A stretch of DNA of 64,000 nucleotides, taken from contig JAWPHD010005066.1 of NCBI GenBank assembly GCA_037043455.1, forward strand, positions 62,001 through 126,000, in the 5' to 3' direction. Positions 1-11,698 of this stretch are shown here, piece by piece; position 1 is the first letter of the stretch; every line of letters begins with the position of its first letter. Origin of the DNA: Cyrtodaria siliqua. Taxonomy: Eukaryota; Mollusca; Bivalvia; Adapedonta; Hiatellidae. The position numbers were made by a program, and so were the translations under genes. Under the pieces are notes generated by a model. It was given only the letters and a program-made list of their open reading frames with translations. It was not told the DNA's origin and made no database searches.

Positions 1-1
1 T

Positions 2-364
2 GATGACATACTCAATATTGATAATCCGTTCTTTGCTCATATGGTTACTAACATTTATCCACCAGAGCTCACGTTGAATAAAGCCAACAGTTCGGATACT
101 GTAGCAGCATTTCTCGATCTTCATCTCTCGATTTCAAATGATTGTATTCATACTAAAATCTATGATAAGAGAGATGATTTCAATTTTAACATCGTTAACT
201 ATCCACACCTGGATGGAGATGCACCTCGTGCTACCTCATATGGGGTGTATATCTCCCAGCTCATTCGATTTGCTAGAGCGTGCAATGATGTTATAGACTT
301 CAATGATCGTAATCAAGTTATTACAAGTAATCCTCTTCATGTTAAATTCAGCAAGCCTCTCTAG
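2..364 (+). pseudogene. Penelope-like reverse transcriptase, C-terminal fragment
   Basis: Open frame entering from the left edge. Its first residues, DDILNIDNPFF, fit the segment that follows the catalytic [F/Y]xDD of a reverse transcriptase, so the window begins almost at the active site. Next come LNKANSSDT, FLDLHLSI, KIYDKRDDFNF and SYGVYISQLIRFARA, a layout (DD, FLD, K-Y-K/D, R-R region) that matches Penelope-like retroelements. The frame stops at FSKPL, before the YHKLRKTFSK-type segment seen in the related copies at 17.3-18.2 and 20.6-21.6 kb on the other strand, so this copy is truncated or frameshifted. The role would be reverse transcription during retrotransposition. The clade assignment is from remembered family patterns; a retroelement origin is much safer than the exact class. 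Confidence 0.65.
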
Positions 365-480
365 GTAAACTACTTCATACGGGTATCAATGAATGCGCGT
401 GTTCCTACGCGTACACAAACTGGCAATAGCTGATTTTAAGCGCCGTAGGCATGTACCTGCTCATTGAAATGCTCTCTTTT

Positions 481-560
481 ATGACGTTGAAGTTTGTTTT
501 GTTTGTTTGTTTGTGTGTTTGTTTGTTTGTTTGCTTGTTTGTTCGTTGTTGTTTTGTTTG
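481..560. repeat. (TTTG)n-like microsatellite
   Basis: Irregular run of GTTT units with interruptions. The same motif ends several SINE tails in this window, so it may be a SINE 3' end. Confidence 0.8.
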
Positions 561-1195
561 TTGTTTTTAAATATACTTCTTGAACATGCATATATATGTC
601 TTTAAATGAACGTCTTTTAAACGAACGTCAAAACCCATATTTTTCATCCTATTTGTTTTTATTTCCGGGGAAGCATATACCCCAATGCGCATTCAATACA
701 TACTCAAAAGGGGATCCCTTGGAAGCAACAAACACCAAACATAGATAAAAGCAGACTCGGTTTTATTGAGTCTGTTCATGAGAGGTAATGCAAAGTGAAC
801 CACCTCTCACACGTCCTAGCACAGGCTTAAGTTAAGTAAATCCAGTCTGAAAAAAAAGAAACAGTGCATATACTCCTCAAAATAATTTCAGGACCTGCTC
901 ATTTTCTACAGTGCTGTAAGTGAACAATTTACTGCGTAGGTTTTTTTCTATTTTTATACAATGTTTCAGTTTAGTTGCGTTATTTTACAGCAATTATTAC
1001 ATGTATTAACCTTTATATGAATATGAAATCCATAATATTAAAGATTAAGTAATTATTACTGTCCTATTTTGAGCTCCCTAAATTATTATGAGGAGTGTAT
1101 ATGGGAGTGGATCAATGCCACATGCCATGACTCATCAAGTCACATTATACTGACATCGAGCCGACCAGTCATAGCAACACCGATATATACTAAAC
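561..1195. other. Intergenic stretch, no gene seen
   Basis: AT-rich, no supported frame. A segment near 751-800 (GTCTGTTCATGAGAGGTAATG region) is similar to 60312-60360 inside the viral remnant, which suggests a dispersed repeat. Confidence 0.5.
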
Positions 1196-1410
1196 GTCAA
1201 GCAATACGCGGCCAACTTCAGTATTGTACCACAATACCCGGCCAACGTCAGTATTGTATCACAATACCGACCAACGTCAGTGCTGTATCACAATACTGAC
1301 CATCTTCAGTAATGTACTACAATACCCGGCCACCTTCAGTATTGTACCACAATACCCGGCCAACTTCAGTATTGTACTACAATACCCGGAAAAGTTGGCC
1401 GAATATTGTG
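1196..1410. repeat. 30-bp tandem array, left part
   Basis: About seven units built on GGCCAACTTCAGTATTGTAC followed by CACAATACCC. Several frames stay open across it; I regard these as by-products of the repeat and not as genes. Confidence 0.9.
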
Positions 1411-1424
1411 GTACATACTGACAT

Positions 1425-1708
1425 TGGCAGGTTTTGTTTGTTTGTATGGTGTTTTACGTCATTTTCAACACATGTAAAGTTATATATGACGGTCGATTAT
1501 TTTTGACTTTCTTTTGTGGAGGCAGACATCCCACTTTTCCTGGGTAAAATCAGTACTGTACACCTCCCGCCATCCGTCAGATGGAGGTGTACAGTACTGG
1601 TTCTGGGTGGTCTGCCTCCACCAAAGAAAACATCGACCGTCATATATAACCTTACATGTGTTGAAAATGACGTAAACACCATACAAACAAACAAAACAAA
1701 ATCCTGCC
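1425..1708. mobile_element. Foldback of two SINE 3' tails
   Basis: The two halves are reverse complements. The left arm reads from TTTGTTTGTATGGTGTTTTA through GGAGGCAGAC; the right arm reads GTCTGCCTCCACC back to ACCATACAAACAAACAAA. The loop lies near 1570-1590, between CCGCCATCCGTC and AGATGGAGGTG. Each arm is the 3' half of the SINE also seen at 5591-5812, 7155-7315 and 23853-23972, without its tRNA head. The surrounding 30-bp array resumes on both sides, so this is an insertion into the array. Confidence 0.8.
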
Positions 1709-2495
1709 AACTTCAGTATGTACCACAATACCCGGCCATCTTCAGTATTGTACCACATGATCTAATACCCGGCCAACTTCAGTATTGTACCACATGATCT
1801 AATACCCGGCCAACTTCAGTATTGTGCCATATGATCTAATACGTGGCCAACTTCAGTATTGTGCCAGAATACCAGGCCAACTTCAGTAATGTACCACATG
1901 ATCTAATACCCGACCAACTTCAGTATTGTGTCATATGATCTAATACCCGGCCAACTTCAGCTTTGTACCAGAATACCCGGCCAACTTCAGTATTGAACCA
2001 CAATACCCGGCGAACTTCAGTATTGTACCACAATAACCGGCCAAAATGAGTATTGTACCACATGATCTAATACCTGCCAACTTCAGTATTGAACCGGAAT
2101 ACCCGGCCAACTTCAGTATTGTACCACAATATCCGGCCAACTTCAGTATTGTACCACATGTTCTAATACCCAGCCAACTTCAGTATTGTACAATATAATC
2201 TAAGCTTTGTACCAGAATATCCGGCCAACTTCAGTATTGTACAACAATAACCGGCCAAATTGAGTATTGTACCACATGATCTAATACCCTGCCAACTTCA
2301 GTATTGAACCGGAATATCCGGCCAACTTTAGTATTGTACCACAATTCCCGGCCAACTTCAGTATTGAACCACAATACCCGACCAACTTCAGTATTGTACC
2401 ACAATACTGGCCAACTTCAGTATTGTAACACAATACCGACCAACTTCAGTATTGTACCACAATACCCGTCAGACTACAGTATTGTACCACCATTT
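1709..2495. repeat. 30-bp tandem array, right part
   Basis: About 25 units of the same family as 1196-1410. Many carry an extra CATGATCTAATACC block that lengthens the period to about 38 bases, giving a mixed higher-order pattern. Confidence 0.9.
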
Positions 2496-2510
2496 TTCAA
2501 AAGGTGCTAA

Positions 2511-3112
2511 ATAACATAATCTGACAATTTGTTTACATTTTAATCGGATCTACATCATGTTTATTATAAACTGTTAAACAAAATATAAATGAAAATATAC
2601 GATTTTGGCATTTTGATAACAACTGGTATTTTAAAATAATGTTCACACAATCCCTCCAGATTCATAAATGGATCATGAATAAGCACAACTGCTTAATAAC
2701 AATTTCGAGCAATTATCCGATATTGATGAATTCATATTTCTGTTTAACAGAAGAAAATATATTAAGAGTGTATATGCCAAAACCTATTTTCTTATACTTC
2801 AAAGGAAACAAGTATGCTTAAGTAAATAGTTTTAACTCGTTTTAAAAGCATGTATAGGAAAATATTTAATTAAAAAACATATGTATGTGCAACTGGTTAA
2901 TCAGGTCATATCAAATCTGATTTGAAATTATAAATGCTTTTTACTATACTACTTTTATCTTTACAATAACTGATGATATTTTAGTAATAGTGAGAATTTT
3001 AAACGAATATGTCCAACGATACTTAAATAAAGGAGTTTAACAGCCATATTGCTCTCAAAATAATGTTCACATTCTCCCTTAAACTGACAGGCAGCAAATA
3101 TTATCAACTTCT
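2511..3112. other. Intergenic stretch, no gene seen
   Basis: AT-rich sequence without recognisable coding or repeat structure. Confidence 0.5.
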
Positions 3113-3316
3113 CTTCCTGATTCATGATATGCAGGCGCTATTGGAGTCAAATCTATGTTAAAACTTTGTCATTTTTAATAAAAAGCAGGTACGGGTGGGG
3201 TTACCCAAATATAGATTCCTGATTCATGATATGCAGGCGCCATTAGAGGCAAATCTATTTTTTAAAATTGTCATTTGTAATCAAAAGCAGGTAAGAGTGG
3301 GGTTACCCATATATAG
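3113..3316. repeat. Two tandem copies of a 102-bp unit
   Basis: TTCATGATATGCAGGCGC recurs at 3121 and 3223, each followed by a similar body ending in GGGGTTACCCA(A/T)ATATAG. The copies differ by scattered substitutions. Confidence 0.85.
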
Positions 3317-3387
3317 TTATACAGACGACAACAAACGGGCGGTTTTCATACAAGTAGGTATTCAATAACGTACAAATAGCTTACAAT

Positions 3388-3436
3388 AACTGTTTGTTTG
3401 TTTGTTTGGTGTTTTACGTCATTGTCTACACATAGA
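3388..3436 (-). mobile_element. SINE 3' tail, outer piece
   Basis: TTTGTTTGGTGTTTTACGTC followed by ATTGTCTACACA is the terminal part of the SINE tail in reverse. The rest of the same SINE resumes at 5591, so the copy is split by the LINE at 3437-5590. Confidence 0.75.
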
Positions 3437-5590
3437 TAGATACTTTTATTTCAAATTTCCAATAGGCTATAAAGCCCGCGAGGATACAAATACAAAGTAT
3501 AACATGGTAGCAGTGCAGTAATTACTACATATACATGTATATATATATGAAAACGGTAAGTATATATTATATCACAATATAACTTTCATAAGCCATTATG
3601 CAATCATGTGTAATTGAGAAGGTGTTAACAACTGTACATAGAAATTTACATCTTATTTACAATTTATTTTATTCATATACACACGCACGGCGCGCATGCG
3701 CGCTCGCACCTCGCACTCGTTGTTCGAAAAAATACAGTTATATTCCATATAACAGTTCATTTCTTAATTTAAAAGCTTCATAAATAAATATACCTATATT
3801 ACGAATTCTAACTTTATTTGTTGAGTTGATTAATTCTATAAATTTAATCATGTTAGGACGTTTCCAAACTCCGAAAATCGTTTCACACTCTAATACAAAA
3901 TGAAATTCATCTTTTAACACTCTACAAAGATCACACGTTCTCTCGTTAACAGTATTCTAATAGGTTTAACCCATCTGCCAGATTCAATTTTTAATCTATG
4001 AGATGAAACTCTTAGTTTTGTAATTGATTGACAAAATGTGTAAACATTTATATTTTCTAAATATGGCTGAATTTGAAAATTTGCAATACTGTTGTAGAAA
4101 ACAGCTCTGCTTGAGCTCTGCAACCTATGATTTCAACTTTGAATAAAATGATCATTTAGTTTTTGTTTAATAACGTTAATAAATATATTTTCATTTCCAA
4201 CTCTTGTTGGATCCATACGTTATAAAAACCTAGTGAAGCCAATAAATGTTTAACAAGTGATGCCCAGTTAACTTTTGTGGATACAATTCCAAGTCACTTA
4301 ACATCATATATACACAATTTTAACATATTTTTGTTCCCTCAGTTGTAAAAGTTTTAACCAAGTATTTTATAATAATGAGATATCTCTTAGTATGAATGAT
4401 TTTCTTCCCAACTCACCATATATGAAATCCTTTTATTTTGTCTTTTTAAACCCCTAAAATCCTTTTACAAAACTGCAAATGGTGTTTTACTTGTATAAAC
4501 CCCAGATCTCACATGAATAGTTTAGAATTGGTGTAATTAACTTATCAAAAATGTCCAATTTGTGTTTTGGTGAAATAAGTGTAAATTTGTATAAGTATTT
4601 GTTCATTTTAAAAATTTGCCTTTGCGCTTGACCCGAAAGAGTATTTTGAGCTTCTGTAAAAGATCCACAGTAGAAAAAAACATTCCTAAATAAGTAAACT
4701 TACTGACAGTTTCTATCACTCTGTCTTCGTAATAAAATGCTAAATTTCTTGGCAACATTCCCCCTTTTCTAAATATCATTACTTTTGTTTTTGCGAATTA
4801 ACTTTTAATTTCCATTTACTACAATAGTTTGATAATATATTAAGACTTTCCTGTAACTCTTCGGGTGAATTAGCAAATATAACTATATCATCCGCAAATA
4901 AAAGCATAAACATTATAAACATATTGACATCTAATCCTTCTAGTCCACTAAGTAAGTATTCACTTTCAATATCGTTAAGAAATATGGAAAAAAAGAAAAG
5001 GTGACAAACATTCGCCTTGCCTGACGCCTAACATGCAAAATAACTCATCACTTAGATTATTACAAAAAAATACTTTAGATTTAACACTTGTATACATCGA
5101 TTTAATTATGTTAAGAATTTTCCCTCTAATTCCAAATTGGGTTAACTTGTACCATAAGTCATCTCTAGCAACGTAATCGAATGCTTTGGTAAAATCGATA
5201 AATACACAATATAATTTTTTTCCTGATTCAGTATATGCGTAATTAAACCATGTAAAACAATATTGTTATCGACAGTACTCATACCCGACCTAAATCCCGC
5301 CTGTGCTTCAATTAAAACACTGTACTTTTCCGCCCAGTCAGATAATCTATTATTTAACGCTCTAGTAAATAACTTTCCTAAACAACTGAGCAAGGTAATA
5401 CCTCTATAATTATCAACGCTATGTATACTACCTTGTTTATGTAATGGAATAATGTATCCCTCTGACAAAACATCTGGAAATTAACCTTTATCTAACAATA
5501 TATTAAACATTTTACATAAATTCGGTGCTAAAATATCTTGTCCGTTTAAAAATAATTCATTTATAAGTGAGTCGGGACCAGCAGATCGAT
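3437..5590 (-). mobile_element. LINE (non-LTR retrotransposon), decayed
   Basis: Minus-strand retrotransposon remnant. Near its 5' side, 5142-5468 encodes a reverse transcriptase segment with NYRGITLLSCLGKLFTRAL and EAQAGFRSG. LLFADDIV, the catalytic box, lies at about 4885-4905. The C-terminal region contains VSSHRLKIESGRW (about 3990-4050) and DEFHFVLECE (3880-3910), typical of the zinc-ribbon domain after LINE reverse transcriptases. Frames are broken by many stops and shifts. The 3' end shows an AATAAA-type signal and a short TATC tail (3437-3455 read in reverse). It lies inside a SINE. The remnant at 35440-36085 appears to be the same family. Confidence 0.85.
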
Positions 5591-5812
5591 TTGTTTATCA
5601 TATAAGGTTATGCATGACGGACGATTTTTTGAGGTGGAGGCAGACCACCCACTTTTCCTGGGTAGAACCAGTCCTGTACACCTCCCGCCATCCGTAAGAA
5701 CCGACACTTCCTTATTACAATTTGAGCTCCCAGTCGGATTCGAACCCGCAGCGGTGAGAGGCGAGAATGTTTACAACGCAACGTCGTTAACCCCTCGGCC
5801 AAACAGAACTGA
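5591..5812 (-). mobile_element. tRNA-headed SINE, inner piece
   Basis: Read on the minus strand, a tRNA-like head (GGCCGAGGGGTTAACGACGT as the A-box region, GGGTTCGAATCC as the B box) is followed by CTGGGAGCTC and then the tail GGCGGGAGGTGTACAGGACT and GGTCTGCCTCCACC. The tail continues at 3388-3436 beyond the LINE. The same head precedes a different body at 28783. Confidence 0.85.
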
Positions 5813-5869
5813 GTGATGCTATTTCAGTAAAAAATTGGCATTTCAAACAAATATGTAAACAATATCATT

Positions 5870-6170
5870 GGGTGCGGTCTCCCATCGGTTACCGAAAGCA
5901 CTCTCGGTAACCATCGGTTACCATCGTTAGCCGTTAGTTCGCCGATAGGTAGAACGTTGGTAACCAATCTTCCTGCGACTCTACACCTCAGGTAGTATCG
6001 GTGATCTCGTTGTTACCAAAGGTTACCATCGGCGGTCATTGTTAACCCGAAGTTAAACGTCTTGGTTGCCAATGGGAGAACCTTGAACGAACCCAATACC
6101 CCACGGGTCGACATGTTTCTGCCATAACGGCGTATCCGGCAGCCCACCGGCTATAGATTACAAATAGGCC
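5870..6170. repeat. Degenerate GGTTACC/GGTAACC motif cluster
   Basis: At least six short direct and inverted occurrences of CGGTTACC, GGTAACC, GTTACCA and TAACCGA-like words within 200 bases. It is a weak low-complexity or ancient repeat, with no frame. Confidence 0.5.
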
Positions 6171-6610
6171 ATGAGCCATACACATTTTTTGTTACCATCT
6201 GAAGGGACACATTTTTACTAGTACCATGTTAATGAGTACCTTGTAGAGAAACAAAATATCCATGATAGCAGTGTGAACAGGGTAGCTGATTCCTGTCATT
6301 AGAGTTATCTCCCCCTTTTGAATACAAATCTGGTTTCTTTAAAAAATAAATAATCTGTAAAACTACAAGAGATACAGGTTTAATATTTTGCATGTTTAAT
6401 AAGGGTAGGATCCTATACCAAGTATTTCTAAAATAGTGACCCTGGGGTAAAATATGGTCCAACCCCGGGGGTAACAGTTTTACATATATAGTTATGAAGG
6501 AAAACTTTTAAAAAATCTTTTTCTTTAAAACCGTAAGAGCTAAAGGTCTAATATTATTAAGCATGCAGCATAAGCTTATGACCCACTAGCAAATGCGTTA
6601 AAAGGGTGAC
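6171..6610. other. Intergenic stretch, no gene seen
   Basis: AT-rich. GTGACCCTGGGGT occurs twice (about 6440 and 6607), possibly two units of an old repeat. Confidence 0.4.
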
Positions 6611-6800
6611 CCTGGGGTCATATTTGGCCTAGTGGTAGAACGTTGGACCCAGGATCAAAAAGTCGTGGGTTCGATCCCCGCCATTACCATATGTGTTGTG
6701 TCCCTGAGCAAGACACTTTATCTGCATTTGCTTAGTACTGGTTCTACCCAGGAAGACATCGAGAGTGATTAAAATAAGTTCATTAGAATCACTGTAAAAT
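6611..6800 (+). mobile_element. tRNA-headed SINE, second family
   Basis: The head shows TGGCCTAGTGGTAGAACGTT (A box) and GGGTTCGATCCC (B box). The body is CCCTGAGCAAGACACTTTAT then CTGCATTTGCTTAGTACTGG and CATCGAGAGTGATTAAAATA. A minus-strand copy lies at 55555-55690. The 'GGCAAGACACTT'-type core is a conserved SINE domain in many animals; I cannot assign it to a named superfamily from memory. Confidence 0.85.
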
Positions 6801-7154
6801 AAATAAGTTTAAACTAACAAATCCAAGAACTAAAATCACAAAGGAGACCACTGCATTTTCAACTCATGGCAAAATAGAAGGCATTTTACCGTTATACTGT
6901 TCATTTTTAGGTGTTTGTAATACAAATGTGCACACTTAACTGTAGTAGAACCGGTACCCGGTATATCAGACATAGCTTATAGAGTATACATATGTAAATC
7001 TAACCGTGATTACTAAATGTGAACTTCTTCTTCCGATTAAATGGCTGTATTCTTCACAGAATATGGTTTACCCTGTGGTTAAAACTGCGCTAGCCCAATG
7101 AAAACAGGTATCTTCTCCGTCTCTATGTTACAATGAACATTGTTCAGATTTGTG

Positions 7155-7315
7155 TGATTTAGTTGATGAAGCTTTGCTTGTGTGGTGTTTAACGTCATTT
7201 CACAGCACATTGTAGGCTATGCATGACGGTCAATTATTTTGTGGTGGAGGCAGACCTACTTATTCCTGGGTAGAGCCAGTACTGTTAACCTTCCACCATC
7301 TGTAAGAACCACCAT
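7155..7315 (-). mobile_element. SINE 3' tail, first family
   Basis: GTGTGGTGTTTAACGTCATT, CATGACGGTCAATTATTTTG and GGTGGAGGCAGACC match the tail at 5591-5812 in the same orientation. No tRNA head follows; LINE sequence begins directly after it. Confidence 0.75.
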
Positions 7316-8070
7316 CTGTAAGAATCACTTACAAGTTGATGAAGAAGAGGAGAGGAGCAGACATAGTAATAAGCCCTGAATGCATCTACAGTGTCGGTGG
7401 TTTGGGCTGGAAGAAGATTCCACTCTCTTATCGTCCGTGGGTAAAAGTAGCATGTGTATATATCCTTCTGGACAGTAGGTTGATACAGTCGTCGGGGACC
7501 TCTGATATGCCTGTTGTTCGGCATTTCTAGGTTTGTGTCTACATCCGCTAGTCCATATTGGATCTTAAACAGCATGGTTAGTCAAATGCTGTACCTTCTG
7601 TATTTTAGGGATTTCCACTGCAGGTCCTGTACAATCCGTGTTACGTTCCTGTGTACAAACCGTGCAGATCTCCGCTAGACTTGTTCCAGGCTGTGTATAT
7701 CAGTTGTCTTATGGGTATCACATACGGTGGATGCATACTATAGTGTAGGTCGCATACTTGTAGTATATACGGCATACTTCACTAGTTTGGTACACTCACC
7801 AAGGTTACGTCTTATGAACTCCATGGTCCTGTTGAGCTTGGCTACTGCAGAATTGATGTAGTGCTTCCATGTGACGTCTTCGTTAAAAGTGATACTGTCC
7901 ACTACTTAAAGTGTGTGGCCATGTAGTTGATATGATGTGTTGATCAGCTGGCGCTTGTTTGTTGTGGCTCTGATAACTGTACATTTAGCTGGATGAAATT
8001 TCATTTGTCAGCCTTCTTCTCCTTTCTCAAGAGCTGATAGGTCTTACTGAAGTAGTAGTGATACTCTGGG
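7316..8070 (-). mobile_element. LINE C-terminal fragment
   Basis: The reverse frame contains QLINTSYQLHGHTL and VTWKHYINSAVAKLNRTMEF (about 7800-7990), then LFKIQYGLADVD and FYPRTIREWNLLPAQTTDTV (7400-7570). These match the region downstream of the catalytic box in Jockey/CR1/L2-type LINEs. Internal stops and frameshifts separate the pieces; the 5' part is missing. Confidence 0.8.
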
Positions 8071-8284
8071 TACCAATCCTTATATGTAAGCGTCTACAAA
8101 AATTGTTATCTTATATGTTATGCTATATTATAATATCAAGTAATATTATTTAAATAAGGTAATATGTACTGGGTATTTTTAACTGTATTGCATTATTCCA
8201 AAGCCTTAATTGCAACTCGACATACATGCACTTGATGCCAACTTTGGCGTTCTAACATTTTAGTTGCATGTATTTTAATGCAAT

Positions 8285-8612
8285 AACTAGGGTCTTGTTA
8301 TCCAGAGGACCCTGGTTCAAGCCTCACTGGCGCCAGTAAATTCCGTCTGTGTATTCTTGGGCAAGACACTTGCCCTTACCCTCGTCCGACGGATGGGGAC
8401 GTAAACTGGGCGGGCTGGTGTATCGCATGTTTCTTCTCCGATCAGGTTAGAGAAACATATGACTATTTTCATTAGTAGAAGTAGGGCAGGTTCCTATATT
8501 CCTGTGTATCCTCCACACCCCTCCCGCATCCCACTCTCTCTCTCTGGGGTGGCTCTTAATAACCTTATATGTGTTGATGAACCATTACACCACATTGTAT
8601 TCTGTTTCTTTA
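8285..8612 (+). mobile_element. SINE, third family
   Basis: A degenerate tRNA-like head with CCTGGTTCAAGCCTC (B box) is followed by TTCTTGGGCAAGACACTTGC, CGTCCGACGGATGGGGACGT, a CTCTCTCTCT stretch, GGGGTGGCTCTTAATAACCT and the 3' end ATGTGTTGATGAACCATTAC. It is nearly colinear with 49743-50050. Confidence 0.85.
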
Positions 8613-9330
8613 ATAATGCATATTGAAAAGTTTCACCCACAAAATAAAGAGTAAAACTATGCATTTTCACAAAATATTTTGAACTAAATACTCATACTGA
8701 GATCAATGATGACCAGTTTAAGGCTATACAAGTCGTTGTCTTTGTCGGCATTGTTACCTCTGCATTGGCAACACACCTTTATTTTAGGTACCTGTCATTC
8801 AAGTTGCACTTGTGAGCGCAAAAAGAGTGTTGATACTTACTAACAGTCCCAATCCTAGATTTATTCCTTACTATAAATCAAGTACGGATGAAATCACAAC
8901 CTACATTATGATACATATCGGAATCAGGTGCTAGTGTAACAACTGCACCAATACTAACGAATAGTTGCCACGGTATGTGGATAATACAGTGGTCTGGGTA
9001 TTACCATAAACTTCCTCGTCGATTCTATTTTGAGTATTGACACAAAAATGGTTCATGAAAATACATAATAGTTTTACATTTTATATGCAAAATTCTTCAT
9101 TGTGATTTATGTGGGTGGGGTAGGTAATTCAGGTGTTAAAATCTTTAAACTATACTTATATTGCTATTAAAAAGCGTTGAAATAGACATCTAATAAGATT
9201 TTGTGTTGCAATTTGCATATTTTACTTTTAATGCATGTCTTTATATGTAAAATACTGAATCCAAGTGTTTAATCATAATAAGTATTGAAATGGCGCATAC
9301 ACCTAAACATAAAAGACTGTATTATGATGT
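8613..9330. other. Intergenic stretch, no gene seen
   Basis: AT-rich, no supported frame or repeat recognised. Confidence 0.5.
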
Positions 9331-9331
9331 T

Positions 9332-9393
9332 ATTAATTAAGTGTTTTCATATTGGCTCAGTTATTGGTCCGAGTATGAAAACACTTAATTAAT
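9332..9393. repeat. Perfect 20-bp hairpin
   Basis: ATTAATTAAGTGTTTTCATA at 9332-9351 and its exact reverse complement at 9374-9393, with a 22-base loop. It lies just outside the inverted-repeat element at 9401-9876. Confidence 0.85.
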
Positions 9394-9400
9394 GACATTT

Positions 9401-9876
9401 TTATTAATTAACTACTTAATATCTCTCTTTATTCCTATGTTTTAAACATCATTTACAGGTAAGAAAAAACAAGAGATATATGTTCAATATAACACTTAAT
9501 AACAAGTATCTGATTCAAATAAATCTACCACTGTTACCGCTCGACGGCGCGTGGGAAAATCACACACGAACGTGATAATAGCTATATTTCAGCGAAGTCG
9601 ATGTAACCGAATTTACAAAATAATCAAACCTTAATTATTTTGGTTGTCTACATTACACAGGCGGACATAGCTCTTTTCTTCAAAATGGCGTCCTTAAAGA
9701 AAACAAAGCCTTGGTCATATTGGCCGTGTTGGCTTATCCTATCAGATTGCTTGAATTTCATATTGGCCGAGTTTTCTCGTATTGGCCGAGTTTCTCTCCA
9801 TATTGGCCTTGTTTTTACCATATGATGCGTGAAGTTTCCTGCAAACCACGGCAGATATTAAGTAGTTAATTAATAA
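9401..9876. mobile_element. MITE-like element with 24-bp inverted ends
   Basis: TTATTAATTAACTACTTAAT plus ATCT at 9401-9424 is matched exactly in reverse complement at 9853-9876. The interior has no transposase, and ATATTGGCCGAG-like words recur near 9716-9810. It is likely a non-autonomous DNA transposon; the family is not recognised. Confidence 0.6.
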
Positions 9877-10605
9877 TAAAAGTTATGAAAAGCGTAAAAC
9901 CGCACATTTCTAGAATCATTTGGAATGTTTGTGTCGTTTGTGCAATAGATGTCTATATAAGAACATTTTAAAAATATTGATGTTGCAGGAGGAAGGCTTC
10001 TACTTCCAGTACAGCGTGTGTATCACGGAATCACTAAACAAATATATTCAATGCCGTGAACGATCGAACGTTGCAAAGTACATCATTTCATTAATCTATC
10101 CTAAAAATCCCTGTATATAAATAATATCATTTAAATCATCGTAGAAAGGTTGTACATTGGTGATTCTTATAAATTTACTCATATAATGTAAACAATATCG
10201 ACTAAACTAAATGCATACAAAATGTGTCAATAGTAGGTGGGGTAAATTGACTTACAATTTGAAGCAAAATAGAGATTTTAAACAGATTTCAATGCTAAAT
10301 ATAGGTGACTTGCTCATTATATAACTAAATGCATTGTAAACTCAAATGCATCTTTTAGAAATTACTCAATAATTATTCACAAAAGCCTGACATGTAAAAA
10401 TGAACTACAAACAATTAGACGAAAGCTCTACAAAGATAACCTGTTAATGTTCGATTTTTTTTATATAATCTACCTGTTCCAGATTGCTATCATGGAAAAA
10501 TGTAATCAAAATACCATCATTGTTCTTTTCAAAAGGTGATGGTAGAATTTGTCCCTTGATTTGGTAACAATATCGAAAATGTTGGGTCCTGGCTCAAGGC
10601 CTAAA
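9877..10605. other. Intergenic stretch, no gene seen
   Basis: AT-rich with no recognised feature. Confidence 0.5.
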
Positions 10606-10609
10606 ACAA

Positions 10610-11385
10610 GCGAACATACTGGGCTATATGGATTGTGTATCTGTCTATGGTTAACAGACTGTGACTCATGTAAGTGGCGATATGCATGCTTTACAACATG
10701 AATTCCTAGAGAACTCGTCTGAAAAACTTGAATGGTATAAACACATATTTTGTAATGTTGAAAGGTTACCATTTTACTTGCTGAAATGAGGTTTTGGTAA
10801 ACCAGTCTACTGAAATGTAGCATGTAATCATTATTATTATATATATATTAGCGACAAAACATTCACAAGCCTCAATAGCGCTGTTGGTTGAGGCGTCGTA
10901 TTAGTGTCGAAGAAGGTAGGGGTTCAAGACTGCTGATATTCTTTCTTTTTTTCTTCATTAATATAGTTTTCATTATTGCTAATGGTAAGGTAGCCACAGT
11001 TCCTTTACATTTTTCACTTTGATGACGCAGTCATATAATTACACATGGTAACAGTGAACAGTTTATATGTGTTGTAATGCACACGCTAACGCACACGTAT
11101 CCCTTACATGTGAACAATTATATTTCTGCGATGATGTGTACTTCTAGCACGTCGTGTTACAAGGGTGAATTGTAATCAATATGTAAGGTATGTCAAAATA
11201 TTTGAACAGAAAGAAGCGAGGTCGCTCACATTGATTTAAAGTGCTTGGTAGGAAGAACTGATGGTAAAAATCGGGAAGAATGTAAGAAAAAACGGTCGTG
11301 GCGTGTTTATGTCTCCGTGACAACATTTTTTTTTTCAATATTGTTTTAACACCCGTGATTTATATAGTATTATGTTAACTTCTTA
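10610..11385 (+). repeat. 0.78-kb repeat, copy 1
   Basis: Diverged reverse complement of 15495-16265. Matching landmarks are CTAGAGAACTCGTCTGAAAA, CCATCAGTTCTTCCTACCAA (reverse here), and a tRNA-like segment GTTGGTTGAGGCGTCG with GGGGTTCAAGAC at 10880-10930. Apparently two copies of one dispersed element containing a SINE-like head. Confidence 0.75.
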
Positions 11386-11557
11386 TCTCTCGGCAGCTAT
11401 TTTACGCTTGCGTTAAACCTTGCTTGTTCATGCCCAATATATTTGACACACAGTTCGGCATTTACCTTTATGCATATCACTGGGGAAATCTGTACGGACA
11501 GGTATTGAACAACTGCCATATGTTCTGAAAGAGAGGCCAAAAACTGTTGTAAATCTC

Positions 11558-11698
11558 AGTTTCGTAATACAATGGTAACACACTATTGTAAATCACAGTT
11601 TCATAATACAATGGTAATAAACTATTGTAGATCACAGTTTCGTAATACATTGGAAATAAACTATTGTAGATCACAGTTTGGTGATACAATGGTAATAC
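11558..11698. repeat. 39-bp tandem repeat, about 3.6 units
   Basis: Units begin AGTTTCGTAATACAATGGTA and end CTATTGTAAATCAC, with small substitutions between copies. Confidence 0.8.
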
